Shown piece after piece: positions 34,257 through 43,844 of a DNA stretch of 59,716 nucleotides. This DNA is from Candidatus Woesearchaeota archaeon (GTDB taxonomy: Archaea > Nanobdellota > Nanobdellia > SCGC-AAA011-G17 > JAGVZY01), in NCBI GenBank assembly GCA_018302225.1, contig JAGVZY010000013.1, forward strand, positions 1 through 59,716, given 5' to 3'. The position numbers were made by a program, and so were the translations under genes. Each line of letters begins with the position of its first letter. Positions within the stretch are counted from its first letter, which is position 1. The notes under the pieces were generated by a model that searched no databases, had not been told where the DNA came from, and worked only from the letters and a program-made list of their open reading frames with translations.

Positions 34257-35195
34257 TTATCTATAAGTTCCAAGCTTCATAAACACCTTACCATTCTTTG
34301 CAACACAACTTCTGGAATTCTTAATCTTTGCAGCATCTAACCTTGCAGTTCCAATAGAAACTAATTCGTCTTTTAATGTAAATATCGCAATAGTTTCATC
34401 TTTTTTAATTGCATCTTCAAGGGCGGAAATCCCACCAGAATATAAATCAGAACCATTACATAAATTTTCAACCGCAGAATCCAATACCCAAATTTTCTTT
34501 AAAAAGGAAACAGCTTCTTCAATTGGAATTATATTTTTTCTTAATCCACTTTCATCTTTTTTAGTTTTCCAAAACTCATAATTATCTTTAATCTCAGTTA
34601 TTGTAGTAATATTATCTTCATTAAATGGTCCAACTCTAGTTCTTCTAAGTTCTTGCATATGCGCTCCACCAATTAATACACCAATATCAGAACATAATTT
34701 TCTTATATAAGTTCCAGCTTGGCAACTAACTCTAAATAAAACAAATTTATCTTTTCTTTCAAGAATTTCTATTTTGTATATTTCTCTTTCTCTTAATTGA
34801 CGTTTAACTGCTGATCTTACAGGCGGTAATTGTTGTATCTTACCTCTAAACTTGTCAAACACTTTATTTAGAATTTTATCATCAATCTCTTTGTGTAGCC
34901 TCATTAAACATACATATTCTTTACCGGTTTTAAGAAATATTTCCATTATTCTTGTTGCCTTGTCAAATGCAACTGGTAGCACCCCACTTACACCAGGGTC
35001 TAAAGTTCCTGAATGTCCACCCTTACTAGCTCCAACTATCTTAGAAACATTTGCAGTTACTAAATGGGATGTAGGTCCTGCAGGTTTATCTATATTTACA
35101 ATCCCATACTCAATTAGTTCTCTAATCTCACGCATTTCAGGATATTTACCTTTATTAGGATTAGTTATACTTTCTTTTATAATTATTTTAGTCAT
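34257..35195 (-). CDS. cbf5: Pseudouridine synthase Cbf5 (H/ACA and tRNA psi55)
   Basis: 312 aa. The TruB-type catalytic motif GGHSGTLDPGVSGVLPV has Asp66. YGIVNIDKPAGPTSH, then QLPPVRSAVKRQLR and CQAGTYIRKLCSDIG are family motifs. The C-terminal PUA domain (about 235-312) carries LVSIGTARLDAAKI. It works in H/ACA RNP with L7Ae, Gar1 and Nop10, none encoded here. It follows the S19e-L39e-L31e cluster on the same strand. A slightly later Met21 is an alternative start. Confidence 0.93.
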   Translation of the reverse strand: MTKIIIKESITNPNKGKYPEMREIRELIEYGIVNIDKPAGPTSHLVTANVSKIVGASKGGHSGTLDPGVSGVLPVAFDKATRIMEIFLKTGKEYVCLMRLHKEIDDKILNKVFDKFRGKIQQLPPVRSAVKRQLREREIYKIEILERKDKFVLFRVSCQAGTYIRKLCSDIGVLIGGAHMQELRRTRVGPFNEDNITTITEIKDNYEFWKTKKDESGLRKNIIPIEEAVSFLKKIWVLDSAVENLCNGSDLYSGGISALEDAIKKDETIAIFTLKDELVSIGTARLDAAKIKNSRSCVAKNGKVFMKLGTYR

Positions 35196-35227
35196 ATTCA
35201 GAATTAATAAGTTAAGATTTAAATAAC

Positions 35228-35647
35228 TTAGTGCCCAACTTTAGCCTTTACTTCTTTCTTCGGTACTGCAATTGGCTTCTCTTCAGTTTGTTCAACTTTA
35301 ACTTTTTCAGTTTTCTTTTCTTCTTTTACTTCTGGTTTAGTCTCTTCTGCTTTGACTTCTTTTTTCTTTTCCACTTTTTCTTCTTTCTTTGCTCTAGGAG
35401 CATCAAATAATTCTGCAGTCATGCTTTCTTTATCTTCCTCTATTCTTACTTTTACTTTTCCTGGAGGCATTTTATGCCCTTGACTCCAAATAGCATGATT
35501 AAGATATTTTCCTATTCTCACATCTCTTTTAAGATGTCTACTTAGATATTCTCTTAAAGCACCAACAGCTCTTTTACTTCTTTTATACTTTGGAGCTCTA
35601 AGCCATCTGCTTCTCAATGGAATGATATATGTTTTTTCTTCAGCCAT
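35228..35647 (-). CDS. rpl31e: Ribosomal protein L31e with Lys/Glu tail
   Basis: 139 aa. The L31e core (1-85) has YIIPLRSRWLRAPKYKRSKR and IGKYLNHAIWSQG. Residues 85-139 are an added Lys/Glu/Val/Pro-rich segment, disordered; normal L31e has about 90 residues. It lies 8 nt after L39e on the minus strand. Confidence 0.92.
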   Translation of the reverse strand: MAEEKTYIIPLRSRWLRAPKYKRSKRAVGALREYLSRHLKRDVRIGKYLNHAIWSQGHKMPPGKVKVRIEEDKESMTAELFDAPRAKKEEKVEKKKEVKAEETKPEVKEEKKTEKVKVEQTEEKPIAVPKKEVKAKVGH

Positions 35648-35655
35648 TTTAAAAA

Positions 35656-35829
35656 TTAAAGTTTAAGTTTTACTCTCCTCCAGCTTCTTTTAACTGCAGT
35701 GATTCTACCTGGATGAACTTTCTTTCCAGCACCATACTTTTTTGGAACTGCCCAAAACGGAGCCCATCTAGTTTGTCTTCCTTTTTTAATCAGTCTTTTC
35801 TTTCTTGAAATATGTTTGTATCTTGCCAT
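35656..35829 (-). CDS. rpl39e: Ribosomal protein L39e
   Basis: 57 aa: MARYKHISRKKRLIKKGRQT, then WAPFWAVPKKYGAGKKVHP and a basic end. RWAPFW is typical of L39e in the peptide exit tunnel. It lies between S19e (1 nt) and L31e (8 nt). Confidence 0.92.
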   Translation of the reverse strand: MARYKHISRKKRLIKKGRQTRWAPFWAVPKKYGAGKKVHPGRITAVKRSWRRVKLKL

Positions 35830-35830
35830 T

Positions 35831-36244
35831 TTAGTCTTTAGCCAATTTATCTAAAAATGATTTTCCTTTAGCAGTAATTATTCTTCCTTTCTTGGTTTTT
35901 TTACTTTCTTCGATTAATCCTGCTTTTTGTAATTGTTGCAACATTTTTCTAATATGATTTCCAGATGCAGGATAGAAATTTTCAGGTTTTACACCTCTAT
36001 TTTTTCTAGAACCAAATTTTACTCTTAATTTTGAAACTCCAATAGGGCTGTATAAATAAATTTTTCTTAATATGGCTGCAGTTCTCTTATACCACCAATC
36101 AGGCTCTGTCGGAGGTCTTTCTTTAGCTCTTCCTGTTCTTACAAAGCTAGCCCAGTCAGGAGATTTAATCTCTTTTACTGATTTTAAAGCTTCTGCTGCC
36201 TTGTTTATTAATTTTGATGCACTATAATCGAATATTGTCCCCAT
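35831..36244 (-). CDS. rps19e: Ribosomal protein S19e
   Basis: 137 aa. Core motifs are PDWASFVRTGRAKERPP, DWWYKRTAAILRKIYLYSPI and GVSKLRVKFGSRKNRGVKPE, ending with a winged-helix-like C-terminus (KMLQQLQKAGLIEES...GRIITAKGKSFLDKL). First gene of S19e-L39e-L31e-Cbf5; upstream is a 105-nt AT-rich gap with a likely promoter. Confidence 0.95.
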   Translation of the reverse strand: MGTIFDYSASKLINKAAEALKSVKEIKSPDWASFVRTGRAKERPPTEPDWWYKRTAAILRKIYLYSPIGVSKLRVKFGSRKNRGVKPENFYPASGNHIRKMLQQLQKAGLIEESKKTKKGRIITAKGKSFLDKLAKD

Positions 36245-36349
36245 TTTAACCTTTTTTTCCTTATTTTTTATTTTTAAGCTTATTTTCGCTTTTTCAAGCT
36301 TTTAATTCAAAGCAATATATGGTTTAAAAATCTTTCTTTATTAAGAATT

Positions 36350-37843
36350 TTAAGCATTCCCACATTGTCCATCATCACAACAAACTAAAGTTACACCATC
36401 AGGAGCATCAGCAGGCTTATGATTCGAACAAAATAAATCTTTACTAGTATATTGTGTTACATCCTCATTACATCCTAAACCTTCTCTTAGCGTTCCTGCA
36501 AAATTAGGTTTTCCATATTTAACACTACATTTTGAAGGATTAGTTACAGGTTCACATAAACATTGACATTTTCCAAGTATACAACCGGGTGTTGCAGTAA
36601 ACCCTGATTTACATTCACAATCTGCAGTAAACCTATCGGCAGAACAATCACTAACAGATTCACATAATAACAATTCAAGAGGATTATTTGGCTTTTTAAT
36701 TACTACTTTTTTATCTATTCCTGTTTCTTTTAAATAAGTAATCTCAAAATCAACTTTATATTTTCCCACAAAATTATTCGCATCAACTTTTATTTGACAA
36801 ATAGTTTTATCACTTAAATCACAGTTTATTTTTTGTAGATAATTTAAAGTATACACTATATTTCCATTATTATCTTTTATTAAGATTCTACAAGAAATGT
36901 CCTGGATTTTACCTTGTGTGCAAACTTTACTTTGGATAGGAGTTGCAATCCACAATTCGCTTGAACTTTGTTTATAATTATTAACAGAATCGCATTTTAA
37001 ATCTCTTGATACCTCGCGATTACAATAAATTGGATCTAAAATAAATAATTCTGCCCTATTTTTACACCAACAAGAATCTTCATTAATACTAGCCTTTTTT
37101 ATACTATCCAAGGGGATATACTTTCCGTTTATTAAGGTCCCATCATCTTCTATATTTTTTGTAGTTGTAATCAAACCACCCAAAAAAGTTGTAGTTTCAA
37201 TTAAATTATTATTTTGAACAGAATAGCTTTTACCTCCTGCATTAATTCCATTTGAAGATGAAATATAAGTTGGATTTTTTGAAGTTCTGTGGTAGTTTGG
37301 ACAATCGGATGACGGAGAAGTAGCACACCATCCATATTTTTTTATTAATTCAATAATATCTAAATCAGCTACATCTCCTTTTTTGGTTTCTACCCATCTT
37401 ACTTTTATATCTGGAAATAAACCTCTATCTAAATACAAAAAATCTTCACCACCTAAATAATAAATTTTCCCTTCGATTTTAACTGTTTTTTCATCTATAA
37501 ATTCTATATCTATTAAATTAAAGAGCTCTCTTAAATCTCGTCCAACAATTTTTATTTCAGAAAGATTGAAATCCTTATCTGAATAAGATGATTTAAGATA
37601 AGGTAATACTATTTGTTCTGTATTTTTAGTTTTATCATTTACACAAGTACAATAACAACTATCTTGAATGCAATTCACACTCCCATTAAATATCTTATTG
37701 CTTTCTTTACAAATTGAAACACACTTGCTAGTCCCATGAAAAATAAGAAACAAGACAATTAAAATCACAATTAAACATAATCCAACGATAAGTAATAAAT
37801 CTCTTCTTTCATTTTTCCTATCTTCTTGTTCTTTAGTAATCAT
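36350..37843 (-). CDS. Cys-rich membrane-anchored surface protein (small)
   Basis: 497 aa, no family recognised. A single hydrophobic helix (LLLIVGLCLIVILIVLFLIF, about 16-35) anchors it with a short charged N-terminus inside. The ectodomain has clustered cysteines at about 41-67 (CVSICKESNKIF to CYCTCVND) and again near the end (CDCECKSGF-like, CQCLCEP, CCDDGQCG). A Walker-type or enzyme motif is not seen. The start overlaps the stop of the 1315-aa gene by 4 nt (ATGA), so the two are coupled. Both share the anchor-plus-Cys design and likely form a disulfide-rich surface complex. Confidence 0.7.
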   Translation of the reverse strand: MITKEQEDRKNERRDLLLIVGLCLIVILIVLFLIFHGTSKCVSICKESNKIFNGSVNCIQDSCYCTCVNDKTKNTEQIVLPYLKSSYSDKDFNLSEIKIVGRDLRELFNLIDIEFIDEKTVKIEGKIYYLGGEDFLYLDRGLFPDIKVRWVETKKGDVADLDIIELIKKYGWCATSPSSDCPNYHRTSKNPTYISSSNGINAGGKSYSVQNNNLIETTTFLGGLITTTKNIEDDGTLINGKYIPLDSIKKASINEDSCWCKNRAELFILDPIYCNREVSRDLKCDSVNNYKQSSSELWIATPIQSKVCTQGKIQDISCRILIKDNNGNIVYTLNYLQKINCDLSDKTICQIKVDANNFVGKYKVDFEITYLKETGIDKKVVIKKPNNPLELLLCESVSDCSADRFTADCECKSGFTATPGCILGKCQCLCEPVTNPSKCSVKYGKPNFAGTLREGLGCNEDVTQYTSKDLFCSNHKPADAPDGVTLVCCDDGQCGNA

Positions 37844-40800
37844 AGTAAGGGTATATATTCTACATCTTTTGGAAGCACAATTGTTTCTACATTTATTTGA
37901 TTTATGTCTAGATCATAACACATTCCTGCAAACTCTTGTTTATTTATAATCTCGCATTTCATATCTTTTTGCATTTGACCTATAAACGGAAGATCTGATA
38001 ATTTTTCTGTTTCTGAAGATAAAATACTAATATAAAAACGCGCTTCATGAGCTGGCATAGGTATTCCACTTTCATCAAAACTAAAACTCCACGAAGCACT
38101 AATCTGATTATTTCCTGCCTCCTTGATAGAAGTAATATAATTGCCTATATTACTCTCAGCATAAGGTCTCCTGACATCACTCCCAATTAATAGGACTTGA
38201 TCTTCTTGCTTGTCACAAGAAACAATAGTACATTTATTTCCATCCAGAGTATATTTAATATTTTTAGGTATAGATACTTTTGTATTAGTTGAAATTTTTA
38301 TTGCTTTCATTTTTGAATAACGCTTTTCAGCACCAAAAGCCAAAGTGCATAATGGGGAATGAAGAGAACATTTTTCATCATGTAATGTAATTTTATCCTT
38401 CGGAGAATTCCAAATAAATCCATCTTTTGCAGTAGTTGGAGTTAAAGTAAATTGTATTTTTTCCCACCCCAATCCTTTCAAATTTTCAAATTCACTTTCA
38501 GAAGGGTATGCTTCAACAATGTCCTCCCACCATATAGTTTGTTTATGGATTTTTAGCATTTCACTAAACTGAGGAATTTTTAAGGCATATTCTTTAATCT
38601 CTTTAGTTTGTATAATATCTTCTGAAATTGCTTCCTGAATTTCACTTTTTGTAATTGTAAATAAGTTTACAGGTTTACTTACAGTCCAAGTACCTCCAGG
38701 AGTTAATGGAGTATATCTTCCCTGGAATGCGACAGTATATTCTCCTTCATTTAACTCATTTTTAGAAATTTTAACCTGACAAAATGCTTTTTCATTAAGA
38801 TAACATGTTCTTTTAGTATAATCTTTTTTTTCAAATAAAGTTTCTCCTATTCCATCTGTACTAGTAACTCTGACACCACTATCATAAACCTTGGTTATGC
38901 CATCTCCACGCAAATAAGTCATAATATCAAAACCACATTTTAAATCAAAATAACCATTCTTACATCTAACATCATCTAATATAAAACCTACCCACATATA
39001 ATCTTGATCTGAATTGTCTAAATTTAAGGTATGTTCTAAGTTTAAATCTTCACAATAATTCGGATTACTTGGATCAATTTCTTTATTACAATAAATAACT
39101 TGATCTATCTTAGGCTCATTTCGAACAGGGCAATTACATTCACAATCTTGTGGGCCACCAGGATATTTTGAAGGATTAGTATCATCGCAATCTAAAACTT
39201 TAGATGTGCATTTTTTTAAAGTAGTATCTATATTTATTGGTTTGTTATTTAATAATTCTTTGAAAAACGAACTTGAAGCATCTAAATTTATAAAAGGTAT
39301 TTTTGGAAGATTAGTTAAATCTGGCCAAACTTCTTCACACTTTTTAGGTTGAGTACAATCATTATCAACACATTTAGGTAAGATGATTATACAATTTAAT
39401 CCTTCACATTTTTTAGGTTCAACACATTCAGTGCCTTCACATTTTGGTGGAGTAACCTTACATTCAACTAATTTTTTAGTAATAATTTCTGTATAGCCTT
39501 CATTATCAGAACCTTTTTTTGATGTAGGAGGATTTTTATTTTCTGGGATTGTAATTCCATTTTTATTAACAGATATTTTTTTTACAGAACTCATTTTATA
39601 TTCTGAAGTTATTGAAGGATAATAGCCACACTGACCAGTTTGCATACAACAATCTATAGAATATTCTGCATCTGAATCTTGCACATCACCCAAACCTTCA
39701 ATTATTTTCCCATAAGTAGGACCAAGACTACCATCCACAAAATAACCTGAAGGTGGAAAGTCTACACATTGACATGAAGACATACAACCTGATCTTTTTG
39801 AATTATATTGATAGGGGTCTGCATCAATTAGATAATAACCTGATTTAAGTGCTTCCGAACTACAGTCAATATTCCATGGAAGATCATAAAACGGCACTAC
39901 CATGCCTTCGGTGGGAATTATTCCGCCCCATAGCCAAGTCCCAGGTGATGGCGGGTTTATATTATATACTGAGAGCCTATTCCCCAAAAATTTAAGATTT
40001 AATACTCTCATACTTGATATTGGTGTATGATAACCCCCTTTTAATCCACCAGATCTATGTTTTATCTCCAATGGTTCTCCAAGATTAACAAAACCAACAC
40101 CAAAACATTTACTTGTAGCTTGATCATTAACATTTTTAGAAATACACTTGCAATAACAACCTCTGTTTCCATAAGCATCATTATTACATTTTGGGAAATC
40201 ATATCCTAATCCATAGTCACTACACACTTCTTCACAACTTTGTTCAAACTTATCATTTGCATAACAATCAATATCTAAAGTACATATAATATTACTAATT
40301 GGCTGAGATGTTTCAATTATTTTATTATTATAATCATCCTTCATTGTAAATCCTACAGTATAATCTTCATAATTCATTTTAGAACCATCCAAATTTAATT
40401 GACAAATTTTAGTTGTGGTAGTTCCAGTACACTCACTATTCAAATTTACTTCTTTTTCTAAAATCAATTCCATATTTTTATCATAAACTTCAATGTCACA
40501 AGATCCAACAGAAACCTCATTTTCACAAATAAATCCTTCTCCTACTGCACCAATCCATAGATTATTAGAAAAGACCACTTTCCCTTTTAATTCAGTATTA
40601 TATTCTTCATGTGGATTACCACAATAATTTTGTGATTGTGTATTTAATTTATCTCTACAATATTTTATTCCTTGAGATTTTAAGGTAACTAATTTATCTC
40701 CAGGATTTTTAGGTATTCTTTCAATAACCTCTTCATAACATTTGTTATTGTCTAAAAGAGTGCCATCTATCAAATTGTTATTGCCTAAATTAAGAGGGTT

Positions 40801-41787
40801 GTCTATTAAATCAGTTACTCTAGACCCAGGAACGCAAACTAGATTAGTTGGATCAGATAAAGTTTCAATAAATGTCTCTTGTGTAAATATAGAACCTAAT
40901 TCAGAACATTCTTTTTCTGTATTTTTTAAGGTGTAATAATCATCTCCATCAGCATCAATACAACAATCTTGTTTTATAGAACATTCAGAATTATCAATCT
41001 TACATTCATTACTACATTTTAAATTTCCACTCTTAAAGTTTCCAAAGTCTCTACAAGTTTTTCCTTTTGGTGCTAAAGTGTCACACTCTTCACCAACATC
41101 AAGCACACCATTACTACATTCGACTTCTTTCTGAGTTATAGAATTACAACCCTGAGTATTAAAATGGCATTCTTCATCACAAACTAGTTTTCCACTAAAA
41201 AACCCTAAATCCGTACAATTATTTATATTGCCCCAATTATAAATATCGCAACTTTCTCCAGAATCTATATTACCGTTACCACAGAATTTTTCACAATTTT
41301 CATCAATATTTCCACCACAATTATTGTCTTTATTATCACAAATTTCTGGTGCACCTAAATAAATAGTCTTATCATTATCATTACAATCTAAACCCTTACA
41401 TCCAGAACCTTCACCATAACCATCACCATCTTTATCTATACAACTCAATCCGCTTTTGCCAAGATTAGGGAAGATTAAACTAAACATATTTTTACCAAAT
41501 GGCTTTCTTGAACTAACCAAACTATAATTTAAATCTCCAACTTCAGTTTTATATTCTTGCCCAACACCTGCTTTGCCTTCACAGACACAGAAACAACCAC
41601 CATCAACACATTTCATCTGTCCAGAAAAAGTATCTCCATTTTTTTCACACACACCTTCACACAATTGAGGGTTACAATCACTATTAGAACCACACCTAAC
41701 TTTACATCCTCTTAATAATAAAAGTATAACTATAATAATTAAAGCGACTATAGCTATTTTTAGTATCTTTTTATCCCTCTTTTCCAC
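37840..41787 (-). CDS. Giant Cys-rich membrane-anchored surface protein
   Basis: 1315 aa. An N-terminal anchor (IAIVALIIIVILLLLRGC, about 11-28) is followed by an extracellular Cys-rich region. Residues about 114-165 contain a MopE-like metal-binding motif (CIDKDGDGYGEGSGC...DCNDND...GAPEICDNKDNNCGG). Two CGNG/CSNG..D.GE.CD units follow (about 170 and 225). Short repeats CEGTEC, CEGLNC and CVDNDC occur near 780-810, and Ig-like regions fill the C-terminal part. Calcium or metal binding is inferred from the Asp/Asn loops. It is the first gene of a two-gene operon with the 497-aa protein. It probably coats or decorates the cell surface. Confidence 0.75.
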   Translation of the reverse strand: MEKRDKKILKIAIVALIIIVILLLLRGCKVRCGSNSDCNPQLCEGVCEKNGDTFSGQMKCVDGGCFCVCEGKAGVGQEYKTEVGDLNYSLVSSRKPFGKNMFSLIFPNLGKSGLSCIDKDGDGYGEGSGCKGLDCNDNDKTIYLGAPEICDNKDNNCGGNIDENCEKFCGNGNIDSGESCDIYNWGNINNCTDLGFFSGKLVCDEECHFNTQGCNSITQKEVECSNGVLDVGEECDTLAPKGKTCRDFGNFKSGNLKCSNECKIDNSECSIKQDCCIDADGDDYYTLKNTEKECSELGSIFTQETFIETLSDPTNLVCVPGSRVTDLIDNPLNLGNNNLIDGTLLDNNKCYEEVIERIPKNPGDKLVTLKSQGIKYCRDKLNTQSQNYCGNPHEEYNTELKGKVVFSNNLWIGAVGEGFICENEVSVGSCDIEVYDKNMELILEKEVNLNSECTGTTTTKICQLNLDGSKMNYEDYTVGFTMKDDYNNKIIETSQPISNIICTLDIDCYANDKFEQSCEEVCSDYGLGYDFPKCNNDAYGNRGCYCKCISKNVNDQATSKCFGVGFVNLGEPLEIKHRSGGLKGGYHTPISSMRVLNLKFLGNRLSVYNINPPSPGTWLWGGIIPTEGMVVPFYDLPWNIDCSSEALKSGYYLIDADPYQYNSKRSGCMSSCQCVDFPPSGYFVDGSLGPTYGKIIEGLGDVQDSDAEYSIDCCMQTGQCGYYPSITSEYKMSSVKKISVNKNGITIPENKNPPTSKKGSDNEGYTEIITKKLVECKVTPPKCEGTECVEPKKCEGLNCIIILPKCVDNDCTQPKKCEEVWPDLTNLPKIPFINLDASSSFFKELLNNKPINIDTTLKKCTSKVLDCDDTNPSKYPGGPQDCECNCPVRNEPKIDQVIYCNKEIDPSNPNYCEDLNLEHTLNLDNSDQDYMWVGFILDDVRCKNGYFDLKCGFDIMTYLRGDGITKVYDSGVRVTSTDGIGETLFEKKDYTKRTCYLNEKAFCQVKISKNELNEGEYTVAFQGRYTPLTPGGTWTVSKPVNLFTITKSEIQEAISEDIIQTKEIKEYALKIPQFSEMLKIHKQTIWWEDIVEAYPSESEFENLKGLGWEKIQFTLTPTTAKDGFIWNSPKDKITLHDEKCSLHSPLCTLAFGAEKRYSKMKAIKISTNTKVSIPKNIKYTLDGNKCTIVSCDKQEDQVLLIGSDVRRPYAESNIGNYITSIKEAGNNQISASWSFSFDESGIPMPAHEARFYISILSSETEKLSDLPFIGQMQKDMKCEIINKQEFAGMCYDLDINQINVETIVLPKDVEYIPLL

Positions 41788-41830
41788 AAATAGAAGTTAT
41801 TTCAAGTTATTTAAATAATTTACTCAGAAT

Positions 41831-43168
41831 TTAGCTAATTTGTTTGATTTTTACTCCTTCAGAAGAGTCTTCAAGTAAAAATCCTCTCTTTTGAATTTTA
41901 TTTCTTAATTGGTCTGCTTTTTTGAAATCTTTATTTTTTCTTGCCTTTTCTCTTTCTTCTGCAAGTTTTTTTATTTCTGCAGGAATTTTGTCTTTAGTTG
42001 TTTTCATAATTCCTAAAACAGAATCTATTTTTACAAAAGCATCAAAAGCAATCTTTCCACCTTTTTCTTCTTTATTTAATTCTTTAATAAAATTGAATAT
42101 TATTGCAATTGCCTTAGGAGTATCAAAATCTTTTTTCATTGCATTTTCAAAGTCTTTTAAGAAGTTATCAACACTTTTTTTGTCTGCATCTTTTCGGGAT
42201 TTACATTCTTCTAAAAATCTATCAATTTTCTCAAGACTATTTTTTGAATTAATTAAATTTTCTTCACTAAAATTAATAGGGCTTCTATAGTGAGTCCCAA
42301 TTAAAAAAAATCTTATAACTCTATAATTATATTTCTTAAGAATGTCTCTTATTGTAAAAAAGTTTCCAAGTGATTTAGACATCTTTGTGTCATCAACCTT
42401 GACCATATTATTATGCATCCAATACCTTGCTAAAGGCTTACCATTTGCAGCTTCACTTTGAGCAATTTCATTCTCATGATGTGGAAATATTAAATCAGAA
42501 CCACCGCCATGTATATCTATAGTTTCCCCAAGATGTTTTAAAATCATAGCACTACATTCTATATGCCATCCGGGTCTTCCTTTTCCCCATGGAGAATTCC
42601 ATGCAGGCTCATTCGGTTTCTGTTTTTTCCACAATGCAAAATCTTGAGCATCTTTTTTATCTTCTCCACTTTTATCTTTAGATTTTTTAGCATCTTTTTT
42701 ATTTAACTTTATTAATCGCCCATATTTCTTGAATTTCCTAACTTCAAAATAAACTCCATCTGATGTTTCATAAGTATAACCTTTTTCTTGTAATTTTTTA
42801 ATTATTTTAATTATATAATCAATAGTTTCTGTAGCTTTAATCATTTTATCAGGATACAGAACATTTAATTCTTTCATATCCTCAAAATAATATTTTGTAA
42901 ATTTTTCTGCAAGTTCTTTAACAGTTGTTTTTTCTTTATTTGCTCTTTGAATCATTTTATCATCAATATCCGTTACATTCATTGCATAATTCACTTTGTA
43001 TTCTAAATAAATCAGAAATTTCCTTATTATATCAAAAGCAATAGCACTTCTTGCATGCCCTAAATGTCCATAATCATAAACTGTAGGACCGCAGACATAT
43101 ATTTTTACAGAATTATTTTTAACTTTAAACTCTTCTTCTTTTTTAGTTAAATCATTAAAAACAAACAT
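41831..43168 (-). CDS. cysS: Cysteinyl-tRNA synthetase
   Basis: 445 aa class I synthetase. VCGPTVYDYGHLGHARS holds the zinc Cys and the HIGH-type signature (GHLGHARS), IECSAMILKHLGETIDIHGGGSDL holds further zinc ligands (C, then HHENE), and KMSKSLGNF is the KMSKS loop. The C-terminal helical anticodon domain is short, ending KIQKRGFLLEDSSEGVKIKQI. Neighbours are a pilin-like gene and the Cys-rich proteins, which may matter for cysteine demand but proves nothing. Confidence 0.95.
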   Translation of the reverse strand: MFVFNDLTKKEEEFKVKNNSVKIYVCGPTVYDYGHLGHARSAIAFDIIRKFLIYLEYKVNYAMNVTDIDDKMIQRANKEKTTVKELAEKFTKYYFEDMKELNVLYPDKMIKATETIDYIIKIIKKLQEKGYTYETSDGVYFEVRKFKKYGRLIKLNKKDAKKSKDKSGEDKKDAQDFALWKKQKPNEPAWNSPWGKGRPGWHIECSAMILKHLGETIDIHGGGSDLIFPHHENEIAQSEAANGKPLARYWMHNNMVKVDDTKMSKSLGNFFTIRDILKKYNYRVIRFFLIGTHYRSPINFSEENLINSKNSLEKIDRFLEECKSRKDADKKSVDNFLKDFENAMKKDFDTPKAIAIIFNFIKELNKEEKGGKIAFDAFVKIDSVLGIMKTTKDKIPAEIKKLAEEREKARKNKDFKKADQLRNKIQKRGFLLEDSSEGVKIKQIS

Positions 43169-43214
43169 AAAAAGAAAAAAGAATAAAGGTATATAAAATT
43201 ATTCTTATTCTACC

Positions 43215-43727
43215 TTATTTTGCAACTACATTAACTATTAAAGTAGGATTATTAATTCCATCCAAATCACAATCTCCACTTAAATCTAACTCAAACTCAT
43301 AATCTCCTACTTGAGTTCCTTTTTGAACATTAAGCTGGATATTATTCTTTGTAAATTTAGCTCCACTTAAAACCTTTGCAGTACCCTTTCCACCAACAAA
43401 TGCAATATTCTTATCTGTGGTACCTATAGATTTGATATTGTATTCTAACTCACAATCCTTACCTTCATTAACAAATCCTATTCCAAAAGTCTTTCTAGAA
43501 TTTATTCCAGTTTCAATACTCATAGGTCTAATAAATGCAGTTTCACCACTTTCAAAAGCATCGTTTAATGCAGAATCCATTTGACTTGTAGATTTATCTA
43601 TAGCTCCTGTTAATGATAGCCTTACTTTATTAACAAAAAACAATCCCAAACCAAGCATAGCAATACCTATAATTACTATAATAATAGTATTCATAGAAAG
43701 CTCAATCGCACCTTTCTTTGATTTCAT
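43215..43727 (-). CDS. Archaeal type IV pilin-like protein
   Basis: 170 aa from ATG 43727 (MKSKKGAIELSMNTIIIVII), picked because GGTGAT lies just before it. The start KSKKG|AIELSMNTIIIVIIGIAML is a class III (prepilin-peptidase) signal: basic residues, Gly before the cut, Glu a few residues on, then a hydrophobic helix. The rest is a beta-rich extracellular domain. A pilin or a minor surface filament protein is likely; archaellin is less likely given the sequence after the helix. Peptidase and assembly ATPase are not in this window. Confidence 0.75.
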   Translation of the reverse strand: MKSKKGAIELSMNTIIIVIIGIAMLGLGLFFVNKVRLSLTGAIDKSTSQMDSALNDAFESGETAFIRPMSIETGINSRKTFGIGFVNEGKDCELEYNIKSIGTTDKNIAFVGGKGTAKVLSGAKFTKNNIQLNVQKGTQVGDYEFELDLSGDCDLDGINNPTLIVNVVAK

Positions 43728-43814
43728 AAACATCACCTTAGCAAAACTAAATTATCTTGATATATAAATATTGCTCTTTTAGCCCACCCTGACAAGATGA
43801 CAGCTATGCGTGAA

Positions 43815-43824
43815 GTATATAAAC
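43815..43824 (+). promoter_or_regulatory. TATA box for the LAGLIDADG gene
   Basis: GTATATAAAC lies 21-30 nt upstream of ATG 43845, the normal distance for a leaderless archaeal gene. It lies inside the longer open frame that begins at 43797, which argues against that start. Confidence 0.5.
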
Positions 43825-43844
43825 TAAAATGGTTATTCTTTATT

